Assembly: GCA_947487155.1 (NCBI GenBank)
Contig: CANKVS010000017.1
Coordinates: forward strand, 1-62,918
Reading direction: 5' to 3'
Source of the DNA: an uncultured Flaviramulus sp.
GTDB taxonomy: Bacteria > Bacteroidota > Bacteroidia > Flavobacteriales > Flavobacteriaceae
Length of the DNA stretch: 62,918 nt
The position numbers and the translations under genes were made by a program. The notes beneath the pieces are model-generated. The model did not search any database and was not told the origin of the DNA. It was given only the letters and a program-made list of their open reading frames with translations. Shown piece after piece: positions 35,695 to 45,059 of the stretch; the first letter of the stretch is position 1; the number at the start of each line of letters is the position of its first letter.

Positions 35695-36836
35695 ATGTAG
35701 GTTTTATAACATCAGAATATCCGCATCCTAAAGTAAAACAAGCTGCAGGAATAGCAACAAGCATTAAAAATTTGGCTATAGCTTTAGTGAATAAAGGTAT
35801 AGGAGTTACTATTTTTGTTTATCATCAAAATGAATCCGAAATAGTTAACGATGAAGGAGTAGAAATTCATCTTATAAAAAAAGAAACGTATAAACTTTTT
35901 ACTTGGTATTTTTATAGAAAGCACCTTCAAAAATATGTAAACAAGGTTGTAGATGAAAAAGGAATCAACATTTTAGAAGCCGCAGATTGGACAGGAATAA
36001 TGGCTTTTATGACCCTTAAAGTACCTTTAGTAATTCGTTTTCATGGTAGCGATGCCTATTTCTGCAAATTAGAAAACAGAAAACAAAAGTTTAAAAATTT
36101 TATGTTCGAAAAGTTGTCATTAAAAAAGGCAACTGCTTTTATAGCGCCCACAACCTATGCAGGAACTGAAACTCGAAAAATATTTGGGATAAACAAAAAG
36201 AAGATAAAAACCATTCATTATGGTTTACAATTAGAGAATTTTAATAATAGTAATCCAGAAATTTATAATAGAAATACTATCCTTTATATTGGAACTATAA
36301 TAAGAAAAAAAGGTGTTTTAGAACTTGCAGAAATTTTTAACAAAGTAATCTTAGAAAAACCAAATGCAGAATTGATTTTAATAGGAAGCGATTCTCCAGA
36401 TATAAAAACAGGACAATCATCTACTTACCAATTAATGCAGCAAACTTTTTCTGCAGAAGCTAAAAAACAAGTTGATTATTTAGGAAAAACACCTTACGAA
36501 AAAGTTAAATCGCATATAAAAAATGCTCATGTTTGCACCTATCCTTCTTTTGCAGAAACATTAGGAATGGTAACCATAGAATCTATGGCTATGCAAAAAC
36601 CGGTAGTAAATACTAGTATGGGGTGGGCTCAAGAATTAATAGACCATGGTATTAATGGTTATTTAGTTAATCCTTCAAATATTGATACTTATGCTGAGTC
36701 TGTAATTAAATTATTAAACGATGAAGCCTTATGTTTAAATATAGGGAAAGCTGCAAGACAAAAAGTAGAATTACTTTTTGATATTGAAAAGAATGCAGAT
36801 ATTAATATTGAATATTACAAATCGCTTCTAACATGA
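35691..36836 (+). CDS. Glycosyltransferase family 4
   Basis: This retaining GT-B glycosyltransferase has 381 residues. The N-terminal domain has HPKVKQAAGIATSIKNLA and VIRFHGSDAYFC; the donor domain has LYIGTIIRKKGVLELAE and the EX7E motif ETLGMVTIE near residues 287-295, then GINGYLVNP. It starts by a 4-base ATGA overlap and ends by another overlap with the next gene, so it is tightly coupled. The donor is unknown. Confidence 0.9.
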   Translation: MNVGFITSEYPHPKVKQAAGIATSIKNLAIALVNKGIGVTIFVYHQNESEIVNDEGVEIHLIKKETYKLFTWYFYRKHLQKYVNKVVDEKGINILEAADWTGIMAFMTLKVPLVIRFHGSDAYFCKLENRKQKFKNFMFEKLSLKKATAFIAPTTYAGTETRKIFGINKKKIKTIHYGLQLENFNNSNPEIYNRNTILYIGTIIRKKGVLELAEIFNKVILEKPNAELILIGSDSPDIKTGQSSTYQLMQQTFSAEAKKQVDYLGKTPYEKVKSHIKNAHVCTYPSFAETLGMVTIESMAMQKPVVNTSMGWAQELIDHGINGYLVNPSNIDTYAESVIKLLNDEALCLNIGKAARQKVELLFDIEKNADINIEYYKSLLT

Positions 36837-38365
36837 TGTACTTGATTCATCAAAACAATAAGGTTTTAAAAATTTTTGATAATGATTTTAAAAAAATTGA
36901 TTTTGAAGTTAAATCACCTATTTCCAATATCTTATTTGAATTAGCTAAACTATTTCCAGAAGAACTACTTATTTGGTGCCATGAAGCTTATGTTGATAAG
37001 ATAGATAAAAACCAAATCCCCAATATTTTTCATCACAAACGTATTTTAGCCTCCTATTCAGTTGGTAATAAAAACTATATTTCTGAAAAAATTGGCTATG
37101 TAGATCAATCTATTTACATTAAAGTAAATAAAAAAGTATGTTATCCAACTTGGCTAATGAGTAGTGATATTGGTGGAATACATGCCGAACTATTAAACAC
37201 TGTTTTTAAGGATTTTAAAACACATGCTAATTTTAATTATTTTATTAATTCTTTAGCAAAAATAGGGATGCCACAAGGTTTATTTTGTTACTCAGAGCCT
37301 AAATTGTTAGTAGATATTCCTCAAGCTGTAAGTGCTAACCAAATAGCAACAGGAGAATTATTCAAATTTGTTAAAACGCATTACAAATGGGTTTGGGTGT
37401 ATGTATTGTTTTTATGTTTTGTAATTTATTTAAAGAAAGCGCCCGTTATTCCGTTTATAAAAAGTGTTTTTTTAAGAAAAGAAGAACTAGACTTAGACTT
37501 TAGTACAGTGGTATTAAAATCAAAAACACAAGTTGTAAACAAAAAAGAAATCGACGTTATAATTCCTACTATTGGTCGAAAAAACTATTTGTACGATGTT
37601 TTAAAGGATTTATCTAAACAAACTATTTTACCTAAAAATGTGATTATAGTTGAGCAAAATCCTAAAGAGCATTCAATTTCAGAATTAGACTATGTAACTA
37701 AAGAAACTTGGCCATTTAATATAAAGCATAAATTCATTCACCAAAGTGGTGTATGTAAAGCCAGAAATTTGGCTTTGAGTTTAGTGGAAAGTGAATGGAC
37801 TTTTTTAGGGGATGATGATAATCGATTTGAGCCCAATCTTATTGAACAACTATTTTCCGAAATTGAAAAAACAGGAAATAAAGTAGGAACAACTGTTTAT
37901 TTAAAGCCAGAAGAGAAACAAACATATTTAAAAACATCGCAAACCCCAGTTTTTGGTGGCGGAAATAGTTTTATAAAATCATCTTTAATTAAGCATGTGC
38001 AATTTAGTAAATTATACGAGCACAATTATGGTGAAGATATAGACTTTGGTATGCAATTACGTAATTTAGGCGCAGATATTATATATTATGCTAATATTAA
38101 AATTACCCACTTAAAAGCACCAATTGGAGGTTATAGAATTAAAGTTACGCATCCTTGGAGACATGAAAAATACCAGCCTAAACCGTCTCCAACAATTATG
38201 TTGTTTAACTTAACGCATTTAACAAAACAGCAAAATCAACTTTACAAGCTGTTACTTTTTATTAAATATTATAAATCGCAACCCATTAAAAATCCGTTTA
38301 AGTATATTGTAGATATGGAAAAAAGATGGCAATCAAGTCTTCTTTGGGCAGAAAGATTAAATTAA
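36833..38365 (+). CDS. GT2 glycosyltransferase with unknown N-terminal domain
   Basis: This is a 510-residue protein of two parts. Residues 1 to about 230 match nothing I can name; they contain ELLIWCHEAYVDKID and CYPTWLMSSDIGGIHAELLN and end in a hydrophobic stretch near 184-200 that may be a membrane helix. From about residue 238 the chain is a GT-A glycosyltransferase: IDVIIPTIGRKNYLYDVLKDL, GVCKARNLAL, metal site FLGDDDNRF near 324, and YGEDIDFGMQL. The two parts may be a transferase plus an acceptor- or complex-binding module. ATGs at 36833 and 36836 are both possible; they overlap the previous stop. Confidence 0.8.
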   Translation: MMYLIHQNNKVLKIFDNDFKKIDFEVKSPISNILFELAKLFPEELLIWCHEAYVDKIDKNQIPNIFHHKRILASYSVGNKNYISEKIGYVDQSIYIKVNKKVCYPTWLMSSDIGGIHAELLNTVFKDFKTHANFNYFINSLAKIGMPQGLFCYSEPKLLVDIPQAVSANQIATGELFKFVKTHYKWVWVYVLFLCFVIYLKKAPVIPFIKSVFLRKEELDLDFSTVVLKSKTQVVNKKEIDVIIPTIGRKNYLYDVLKDLSKQTILPKNVIIVEQNPKEHSISELDYVTKETWPFNIKHKFIHQSGVCKARNLALSLVESEWTFLGDDDNRFEPNLIEQLFSEIEKTGNKVGTTVYLKPEEKQTYLKTSQTPVFGGGNSFIKSSLIKHVQFSKLYEHNYGEDIDFGMQLRNLGADIIYYANIKITHLKAPIGGYRIKVTHPWRHEKYQPKPSPTIMLFNLTHLTKQQNQLYKLLLFIKYYKSQPIKNPFKYIVDMEKRWQSSLLWAERLN

Positions 38366-38371
38366 AAGTAT

Positions 38372-39415
38372 ATGCTTAAACTTTTTACAGATATTAGTGT
38401 GTTAACTGAACAAAATCGAAGATTAGTCTTCCCTTTATTATTCGATTTGTACTATACTAATAATACTTTTTTAAGCAATTATTATAAAATTGTTACAGAT
38501 GTAAATGATTGTGATATTGCTGTAATCCCTTTAGAATATACTTATGCATTAAAACATTATAAATCTATAGTCAAAAATATTACAGGAAAATCTAAACAGG
38601 TAAACAAATCAATATGGGTGTACTCTGGAGGTGATTTTGGTTATACAATACAAGATGAAAATAGTTATAATTTTAGGTTAGGCGGGTTTAATAGCAAGCT
38701 AAACAAACGCACCATTATAATGCCTTCGTTTATAATCGATCCTTACGAAGGCGTAATACAAAAAAACAATATTCCTGTTGCTAAAAAAACATACCCAGAA
38801 ATTGGTTTTGTTGGTCATGCAAAAGGGGGTTTTTCAAAATTTAATAAAGAACTTTTAAGTTTTTTAAAAATTAACCTCAAACGCTTTTTTTTAAGAGAAA
38901 TTAAGGATTATCAAGCATTTTATCCTTCAGGGGTTAAACGAGCAAAATACCTTAATATGCTGAATAAAGAAAAGAGATTAACAACAAACTTTATTTTAAG
39001 AAGCGCCTATAGAGCTGGAGTAAAAACAAAAGAAGAAAGGGACCAAACAACAGCAGCGTTTTATCAAAATATTTATGATAACGCTTATACATTTTGCATG
39101 CGAGGTGCAGGTAATTTTTCTGTAAGATTTTATGAGACGTTAGCAGTAGGTAGAGTCCCTATTTTAATTGATACCGATTGTAAATTACCGTTGTCTCACA
39201 AAATAGAATGGAATAAACATTGCCTTATTATTAAAGAGAATAATAAAGAAGACATTGTAGAACAAATTTTAAAATTTCATGAAATTTTTAATGAAGACGC
39301 ATTTTTAAAGCTTCAGGAAAGTAATCGAAATATATGGAAAGATTATTTAAGGCGAGATGTTTTTTTTAAAACCATTCATGATGATTTTATTGCTAAATTA
39401 GATGTTTATGAATGA
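38372..39415 (+). CDS. Exostosin-like (GT47-type) glycosyltransferase
   Basis: This 347-residue GT-B-like protein resembles the exostosin family. The diagnostic region is TFCMRGAGNFSVRFYETLAVGRVPILIDTDCKLPL near residues 235-270 in split form: CMRGAGNFSVRFYE, then GRVPILIDTD. Upstream, ALKHYKSIVKNIT, VYSGGDFGY and GFVGHAKGG fit the same fold. Bacterial members sit in polysaccharide loci, but their sugars are mostly unknown. The stop lies inside the next gene, which starts about 14 bases earlier. Confidence 0.8.
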   Translation: MLKLFTDISVLTEQNRRLVFPLLFDLYYTNNTFLSNYYKIVTDVNDCDIAVIPLEYTYALKHYKSIVKNITGKSKQVNKSIWVYSGGDFGYTIQDENSYNFRLGGFNSKLNKRTIIMPSFIIDPYEGVIQKNNIPVAKKTYPEIGFVGHAKGGFSKFNKELLSFLKINLKRFFLREIKDYQAFYPSGVKRAKYLNMLNKEKRLTTNFILRSAYRAGVKTKEERDQTTAAFYQNIYDNAYTFCMRGAGNFSVRFYETLAVGRVPILIDTDCKLPLSHKIEWNKHCLIIKENNKEDIVEQILKFHEIFNEDAFLKLQESNRNIWKDYLRRDVFFKTIHDDFIAKLDVYE

Positions 39416-40409
39416 TTCTTTTTCATTAATAATATGCACGTATTTAAGACCCAAAGCATTAATAACTTTGTTGAATTCGGTGAGCAAACAAGCGTTATAT
39501 CCTAATGAAATATTAATTATTGATGGTTCTCATAATGATGAAACAAAAATCATTTTAGAAAAAAATAAATTTAAGAATTTAAAATATTATAAAGTAGATG
39601 AAGCAAATCGTGGTTTAACAAAGCAACGTAATTTTGGTGTTAACTTAGTTTCTAAAGCATCTGAAATTGTTTGCTTTTTGGATGACGACATTGTTCTGAC
39701 TCAAGACTATTTTAAAAATTTAATAAATACTTACAAGATTTACTCTAATGCCTTAGCAGTTGGTGGTTATATTGAAAATGAAGTTGTTTGGGAAAAAGCA
39801 TCAGATTTAAAAAACGCAAATGTATTTTGTTTTGATGGATGGAGTCGTAAAGAATCTTCTAGATTTAAATTGAGAAAAAAGTTTGGGTTACAACCCGATA
39901 CGCCTCCTGGTTTTTTGCCAACATTTGCACATGGCAGGTCTATTGGTTTTTTGCCTCCAACAGGTAAAAGTTATAAGGTTGAACAAATTATGGGCGGTGT
40001 TTCTAGTTATAAAAAAGAAGTTTTTAATACGCTAACCTTTTCCACATACTTTGAAGGTTATGGACTTTATGAAGATACAGATTTTTCTTTAAGAGTTGCA
40101 AAACTAGGTAGTTTGTATGTTAACACTAATGCACGATTATCTCATTTTCATGATGCTTCAGGGCGACCTAATAAGTTTAAATATGGGAAAATGGTTGTTA
40201 GGAATGGTTGGTATGTTTGGCGGGTTAAATATTCAAACCCAAATTTCAAATCGAAGTTTAAATGGAATGCAACGGTCTTATTATTAATAGCTATAAGATG
40301 TTCAAATGTATTTACAACAAATTCTAAAATGGAAGCCCTTACAGAATCTATGGGAAGACTAGTAGGATGGTTATCTTTACTTTTTAATAAGCCGAAAATT
40401 GAGTCATGA
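39402..40409 (+). CDS. Glycosyltransferase family 2
   Basis: This 335-residue GT-A transferase has FSLIICTYLRPKALITLL, IIDGSHNDET, the acidic metal site FLDDDIVL near residues 92-99, FEGYGLYEDTDFSLRV and HFHDASGRP, a set seen in EPS GT2 proteins. Two in-frame ATGs, 39402 and 39408, both overlap the previous gene; the second gives MNDSFSLI and may be the true start. It ends by a 4-base overlap with the next gene. Substrates are unknown. Confidence 0.87.
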   Translation: MFMNDSFSLIICTYLRPKALITLLNSVSKQALYPNEILIIDGSHNDETKIILEKNKFKNLKYYKVDEANRGLTKQRNFGVNLVSKASEIVCFLDDDIVLTQDYFKNLINTYKIYSNALAVGGYIENEVVWEKASDLKNANVFCFDGWSRKESSRFKLRKKFGLQPDTPPGFLPTFAHGRSIGFLPPTGKSYKVEQIMGGVSSYKKEVFNTLTFSTYFEGYGLYEDTDFSLRVAKLGSLYVNTNARLSHFHDASGRPNKFKYGKMVVRNGWYVWRVKYSNPNFKSKFKWNATVLLLIAIRCSNVFTTNSKMEALTESMGRLVGWLSLLFNKPKIES

Positions 40410-41524
40410 ATTTTTTAATTATTACCCATGTAAAGCATAAAATAAATGGCGAAAATATTTCGGCCTATGGACCATATATCCGCGAAATGAATTTATGGTT
40501 AAAGCATGTAGACCATGTTACAATTGTTGCGCCTAAAATTAAAGCTAATAAAGCAATTATTGATTTAGATTATAAACATAACAACTTTCATTTTAATGCC
40601 ATACCCGCAATAGAGTTTACAAGTGTAAAAAATGTATGTAAAGCACTTATTAAATTACCTTTTATATTAACTGCTATTTTTGCAGCCTGTAGAAAAGCAG
40701 ATCATATTCATTTGCGTTGTCCTGGTAATATAGGTTTGTTGGGATGTCTCGTACAAATATTGTTTCCAAGAAAAATGAAAACCGCAAAATATGCAGGTAA
40801 TTGGGATCCAAAAGCAAAACAACCAATAAGTTATACGTTTCAAAAATGGTTGTTATCTAACACCTTTTTAACTAGAAATATGACAGCTTTGGTTTATGGA
40901 AATTGGAACAAACAAACAAAGAACATAAAACCTTTTTTTACTGCAACATATAAAAATGATGAAAAGGAAACTTCAAGAATTCGAAATTATCAAGACGCCT
41001 TAAAATTTGTTTTTGTTGGAAGTTTGGTAGAAGGAAAACGCCCGTTATTAGCAATTAAAATTGTAGAAAAGTTAAACGAGTTGGGATTAAATGCGTCGTT
41101 AGATGTGTATGGAGAAGGTTGTTTAAAAGAAGAATTGCAAGACTATATAGTTAAAAATAATTTAGAAGCAAAAGTGTTACTATTAGGCAATAGAGCGAGT
41201 AAAGTAATAAAAGACACTTTTAAAGAAGCCCATTTTTTAATTTTACCGTCAAAATCTGAAGGGTGGCCAAAAGCCATTGCAGAGGCTATGTTTTTTGGAA
41301 CCATTCCAATTGCGACTTCAATTTCATGTATTCCTTTTATGTTAGATTTTGGAAAAAGAGGTATTTTAATTGAATCTAATCTTGATATTGCGGTAAATAC
41401 TATTAAAGAAAAATTGAATAATTTTAACGCATTAGCAACGATGTCTAAAAATGCTTCAAAATGGTCTCAAAACTACACTTTGGATACTTTTGAAACTGAA
41501 ATTTCCAAATTATTAAAACTTTAA
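40406..41524 (+). CDS. Glycosyltransferase family 4
   Basis: This retaining GT-B glycosyltransferase has 372 residues. It shows IHLRCPGNIGLLG and YAGNWDPK in the acceptor half, FVFVGSLVEGKRPLLAIKI at the donor-domain start, and the EX7E motif EGWPKAIAE near residues 289-297. It begins with an ATGA overlap and ends directly before the next ATG. The donor is unknown. Confidence 0.89.
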   Translation: MNFLIITHVKHKINGENISAYGPYIREMNLWLKHVDHVTIVAPKIKANKAIIDLDYKHNNFHFNAIPAIEFTSVKNVCKALIKLPFILTAIFAACRKADHIHLRCPGNIGLLGCLVQILFPRKMKTAKYAGNWDPKAKQPISYTFQKWLLSNTFLTRNMTALVYGNWNKQTKNIKPFFTATYKNDEKETSRIRNYQDALKFVFVGSLVEGKRPLLAIKIVEKLNELGLNASLDVYGEGCLKEELQDYIVKNNLEAKVLLLGNRASKVIKDTFKEAHFLILPSKSEGWPKAIAEAMFFGTIPIATSISCIPFMLDFGKRGILIESNLDIAVNTIKEKLNNFNALATMSKNASKWSQNYTLDTFETEISKLLKL

Positions 41525-42607
41525 ATGAAAGTATTGCAACTTATCGATTCTCTAGAAACAGGCGGAGCAGAACGTGTTGCTGTTAATTTGGCGAATGTGC
41601 TATCACGAAAAATTTCAGGGTCTTTTTTATGTGCAACAAGAAAGGAAGGTTTATTAAAAGAAAACCTTTCCAACACTGTTGGCTATTTTTTTTTAAACAA
41701 AACAAAACGTGTCGATTTTAAAGCTATAAATAAGTTAAGCACATTTATTAAAAGGCATGAGATACAGGTTATTCATGCACATTCTACATCTTTTTTTTTA
41801 GCGACGATAATTAAAATATTAAATCGAAATATTATAATTATTTGGCACGATCACTACGGTAATAGTGAGTATTTGGAAAATCGGAAATTTGGTGTTTTAA
41901 AGTTTTGTTCTAAATTTTTCACACATATTTTTAGTGTCAATAAAATGTTAGAAACTTGGGCGAAGTGTAAGCTTAAATTTAAGAACACCTCATATTTACC
42001 AAACTTTGCAAGTGTAAACAAAAGTTTAGCGGTTACAACTTTAAAAGGAGTTACGGGGAAGCGTATAGTTTGTTTGGCAAATTTAAGGGCACAAAAAGAT
42101 CATTTCACTTTAATAGAAAGTTTTAATGAGGTTGTAAAGAAACATCCAGAGTGGACACTCCATTGCGTAGGGAAAGATTTTAATGATGATTATTCAAAAA
42201 ACATTAAATCTAAAATTGAAACGTTGAATTTACAAAACTCCGTTTTATTGTATGATAGTAAACCAGATGTTTTTAATGTGTTGAAACAGTGTGAAATAGG
42301 TATTTTGTCTTCAAAGTCTGAAGGTTTGCCTTTAGCCATATTAGAATATGGATTATCAAATATAGCAGTAATAGCAACTAAAGTAGGAGAATGTGAAACC
42401 GTAATAGAGAATGATAAAACAGGTCTTTTAGTAAATCCTTCAAACCCAACAGCGTTGTTTAGCGCTATATCTTTGTATATTGAAAATAAGGAATTAAGAA
42501 AAACGCATGCTAGTCATTTTAATCAACATATTGTAAAACACTATTCAGAGGAAGCTCAGATAGAAACTATTTTAAAAATATATAGAAAACATATAACTCT
42601 AAATTGA
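41525..42607 (+). CDS. Glycosyltransferase family 4
   Basis: This retaining GT-B glycosyltransferase has 360 residues. The N-terminus is canonical, with QLIDSLETGGAERVAVNLAN containing the Gly-rich loop; HAHSTSFF and WHDHYGNSE follow. The donor domain has VCLANLRAQKDHFTLIESF and the EX7E motif EGLPLAILE near residues 262-270. It abuts the previous gene, and its stop overlaps the TTG start of the next. Confidence 0.91.
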   Translation: MKVLQLIDSLETGGAERVAVNLANVLSRKISGSFLCATRKEGLLKENLSNTVGYFFLNKTKRVDFKAINKLSTFIKRHEIQVIHAHSTSFFLATIIKILNRNIIIIWHDHYGNSEYLENRKFGVLKFCSKFFTHIFSVNKMLETWAKCKLKFKNTSYLPNFASVNKSLAVTTLKGVTGKRIVCLANLRAQKDHFTLIESFNEVVKKHPEWTLHCVGKDFNDDYSKNIKSKIETLNLQNSVLLYDSKPDVFNVLKQCEIGILSSKSEGLPLAILEYGLSNIAVIATKVGECETVIENDKTGLLVNPSNPTALFSAISLYIENKELRKTHASHFNQHIVKHYSEEAQIETILKIYRKHITLN

Positions 42608-43980
42608 ATTTTTTAAATTACATAAAGGTAATTGTATTGCATATTCTTATAGGAATTGCGGTGTATGGTTTTAGAGTATTTTCTAAAATATACTTATTAG
42701 GGATTTTTATTTATTTTACAAGAAAAATAGTTTATTCAAAACCTTCGCAAAGAATTTTAATGGTTTTGTTTGCTTGTAGTTATGTTATAGGATCTGAAGT
42801 TTTTTTAAGAATGACAGGAGGTACTTTTTTGTATGAAACCTCAAAATATTTAGTTATTCTTTTTAGTTTGATGGGTATTTTTGCAAATAATCATAGTAAA
42901 CAACCTATTCCGTATATTTTATATTTAGGCTTGTTAATTCCTGGGATTTTAGTTGCAGGATTTACGGTGTCTGAGTACACTAATATAAGAACTGCAATTG
43001 CTTTTAATTTAAGTGGGCCTGTATGCTTGGGAATTGTTGCAATACTTTGTTTTAAAAGAAAAATTTCTTATCAAAATATTCATAAAGTACTATTTATGTT
43101 GGCGTTGCCAATAATTACTATGGTTACATATCTGTTTTTATACACACCAGATATAAGGGAAACAATAACAGGAACGGGATCTAATTTTGCTGCATCAGGG
43201 GGGTTTGGACCTAATCAAGTATCTACAATTTTAGGTTTAGGAATGTTTGTATTTAGTATTAGATTTTTTATGTATTCTCCGTCATTATTATTTAAAGTCG
43301 TTAATGGTTTTCTTTTGGCTATTATTAGTTATAGAGGTATTGTTACATTTAGTAGGGGAGGAATTATTACTGCTATATTTATGATTGTTGCATTTATTTA
43401 TTTTTATTTCATTAAAGTGAATATTAAGGCAAAATATAAAATTAGTAAAACGGTCTTCCTATTTATTGGTATGGGCATATTAATTTGGTTGTTTTCTTCT
43501 ATTCAAACTAGTGGCTTAATAGATAAGCGATATGCTAACCAAGATGCTTTAGGAAGAGAGAAAGCCGATATTTCTACTGGACGAACCGAATTAATGTCTT
43601 TTGAAATAGACGAATTTTTGAAAAACCCTATACTAGGCGTTGGCGTAGGAAAAATTAAAGAATTAAGACAGCAACAAGAAGGCATTGAAGCAGCATCGCA
43701 TAACGAAATGAGCCGTATTTTATCAGAGCATGGTTTATTTGGAGTTATAGCGTTATCAATTTTATTAATAGCACCTTTAGCGTTTCGTTTAAAGAACAAA
43801 TCAAACGTTTTCTTTTATTCATGCTATTTGTTTTGGTTTTTAACTATTAACCATTCTTCAATGCGTATTGCAGCTCCAGCATTTATTTATGGCTTATGTT
43901 TGTTAGATATTCAGTATAAAAATAAAAGGATAAGAAAGCCCAAGCAGAATCAATTTAAAAAGCGATTAATAACCACATAA
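42604..43980 (+). CDS. O-antigen ligase/polymerase family membrane protein (WaaL/Wzy)
   Basis: This 458-residue protein has about ten to twelve hydrophobic segments and the Wzy_C/WaaL region: a large periplasmic loop with ALGREKADISTGRTELMSFE, NPILGVGVGKIKEL, EAASHNEMSRILSEHGLFG and the following helix. SHNEMSRILSEHG is the classic ligase/polymerase block. Sequence alone does not tell a WaaL ligase from a Wzy polymerase. With Wzm/Wzt in the operon, a ligase is the simpler reading; with Wza/Wzc, a polymerase. The start is a TTG (42604) in a TTGA overlap. Confidence 0.85.
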   Translation: MNFLNYIKVIVLHILIGIAVYGFRVFSKIYLLGIFIYFTRKIVYSKPSQRILMVLFACSYVIGSEVFLRMTGGTFLYETSKYLVILFSLMGIFANNHSKQPIPYILYLGLLIPGILVAGFTVSEYTNIRTAIAFNLSGPVCLGIVAILCFKRKISYQNIHKVLFMLALPIITMVTYLFLYTPDIRETITGTGSNFAASGGFGPNQVSTILGLGMFVFSIRFFMYSPSLLFKVVNGFLLAIISYRGIVTFSRGGIITAIFMIVAFIYFYFIKVNIKAKYKISKTVFLFIGMGILIWLFSSIQTSGLIDKRYANQDALGREKADISTGRTELMSFEIDEFLKNPILGVGVGKIKELRQQQEGIEAASHNEMSRILSEHGLFGVIALSILLIAPLAFRLKNKSNVFFYSCYLFWFLTINHSSMRIAAPAFIYGLCLLDIQYKNKRIRKPKQNQFKKRLITT

Positions 43981-43983
43981 TTA

Positions 43984-44997
43984 TTGAAAAAACTAATTTA
44001 TATAGGGAATAAATCTGGTATTAAAAAGAATGCCAATGTTTCTGCAATAGATTTGCTAGAACCTTTATTTACTACTATAGGTTATCAAGTTTTTTCTGCT
44101 TCTAACAAACCAAATAAATTTGTTAGAATGGTAGATATGCTTTGGGTTTGTTTTAAGTACAGAAAAAACACAGATTTTGTATTAATTGATACCTACAGCA
44201 CATTAAACTTTTATTATGCATTTATAGTAAGTCAATTTTGTAGAATGCTTCGCTTAAAGTATATTCCTGTTTTGCACGGGGGGAATTTGCCAGACAGATT
44301 AAAATCTAATCCTAAAATGTCAAACGCTCTTTTTAATCATGCTTATACTAATGTCGCTCCTTCGGAGTATGTTAAATCCAATTTTGAAAATTTTGGGTAT
44401 TCAAATTTAGTTTGCATTCCCAATGCTTTTAAAATTAAAAACTATCCATTTAAACCTAGGCAATTTGATAAAGTAAAATTATTATGGGTACGTGCTTTTT
44501 CAAAAATATACAATCCTCTTTTAGCGATAGACATATTAAAAAAAATGAAGGACGAAAACATTGAAGCATCACTTTGCATGGTTGGACCAGATAGTGATGG
44601 TTCTATGGAAAAAGTAAAAAAACATGCTGCTAAATTAGGTGTAGAAATTATGTTTACTGGTAAATTAGAAAAAGAAGAATGGGTAAATTTGTCAGAAGAT
44701 TATAATATTTTTATTAATACAACCAATTTTGATAATATGCCAGTAAGCGTTATTGAAGCTATGGCATTGGGCTTACCAGTAGTTTCAACTAATGTAGGAG
44801 GTATGCCATTTTTAATTGAACATAATCAGGATGGTATTTTAGTAGCACCTAATAATGCAACTGCATTTGTAGATGAGATTAAACAAATTTGTAGGCAACC
44901 AGAATTTGCTAATTTATTAACATTAAAGGCACGAAAAAAAGTAGAACAGTTTAATTGGGAAACTGTTAAGCATAAGTGGATTGACTTGTTACAATAA
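43984..44997 (+). CDS. Glycosyltransferase family 4
   Basis: This retaining GT-B glycosyltransferase has 337 residues, slightly short. It has YIGNKSGIKKNANVSAIDLLEP, VLHGGNLP and NAFKIKNYPF. Its donor-domain motif is DNMPVSVIE, with Asp for the first Glu of EX7E. The closing region NVGGMPFLIEHNQDGILV is typical. The start is a TTG at 43984, three bases after the previous stop, with no ATG near. Confidence 0.88.
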   Translation: MKKLIYIGNKSGIKKNANVSAIDLLEPLFTTIGYQVFSASNKPNKFVRMVDMLWVCFKYRKNTDFVLIDTYSTLNFYYAFIVSQFCRMLRLKYIPVLHGGNLPDRLKSNPKMSNALFNHAYTNVAPSEYVKSNFENFGYSNLVCIPNAFKIKNYPFKPRQFDKVKLLWVRAFSKIYNPLLAIDILKKMKDENIEASLCMVGPDSDGSMEKVKKHAAKLGVEIMFTGKLEKEEWVNLSEDYNIFINTTNFDNMPVSVIEAMALGLPVVSTNVGGMPFLIEHNQDGILVAPNNATAFVDEIKQICRQPEFANLLTLKARKKVEQFNWETVKHKWIDLLQ

Positions 44998-45059
44998 TTT
45001 AGGGCTTAGTTAAAAATTAACTTAGTATATTTATAACCTCTCATCATATTACTTTTTAA

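Noticed and set aside
43503..43799. Minus-strand frame of 98 codons within the Wzy/WaaL-like gene
   Set aside because: It is antisense to conserved ligase blocks and is a coding shadow.
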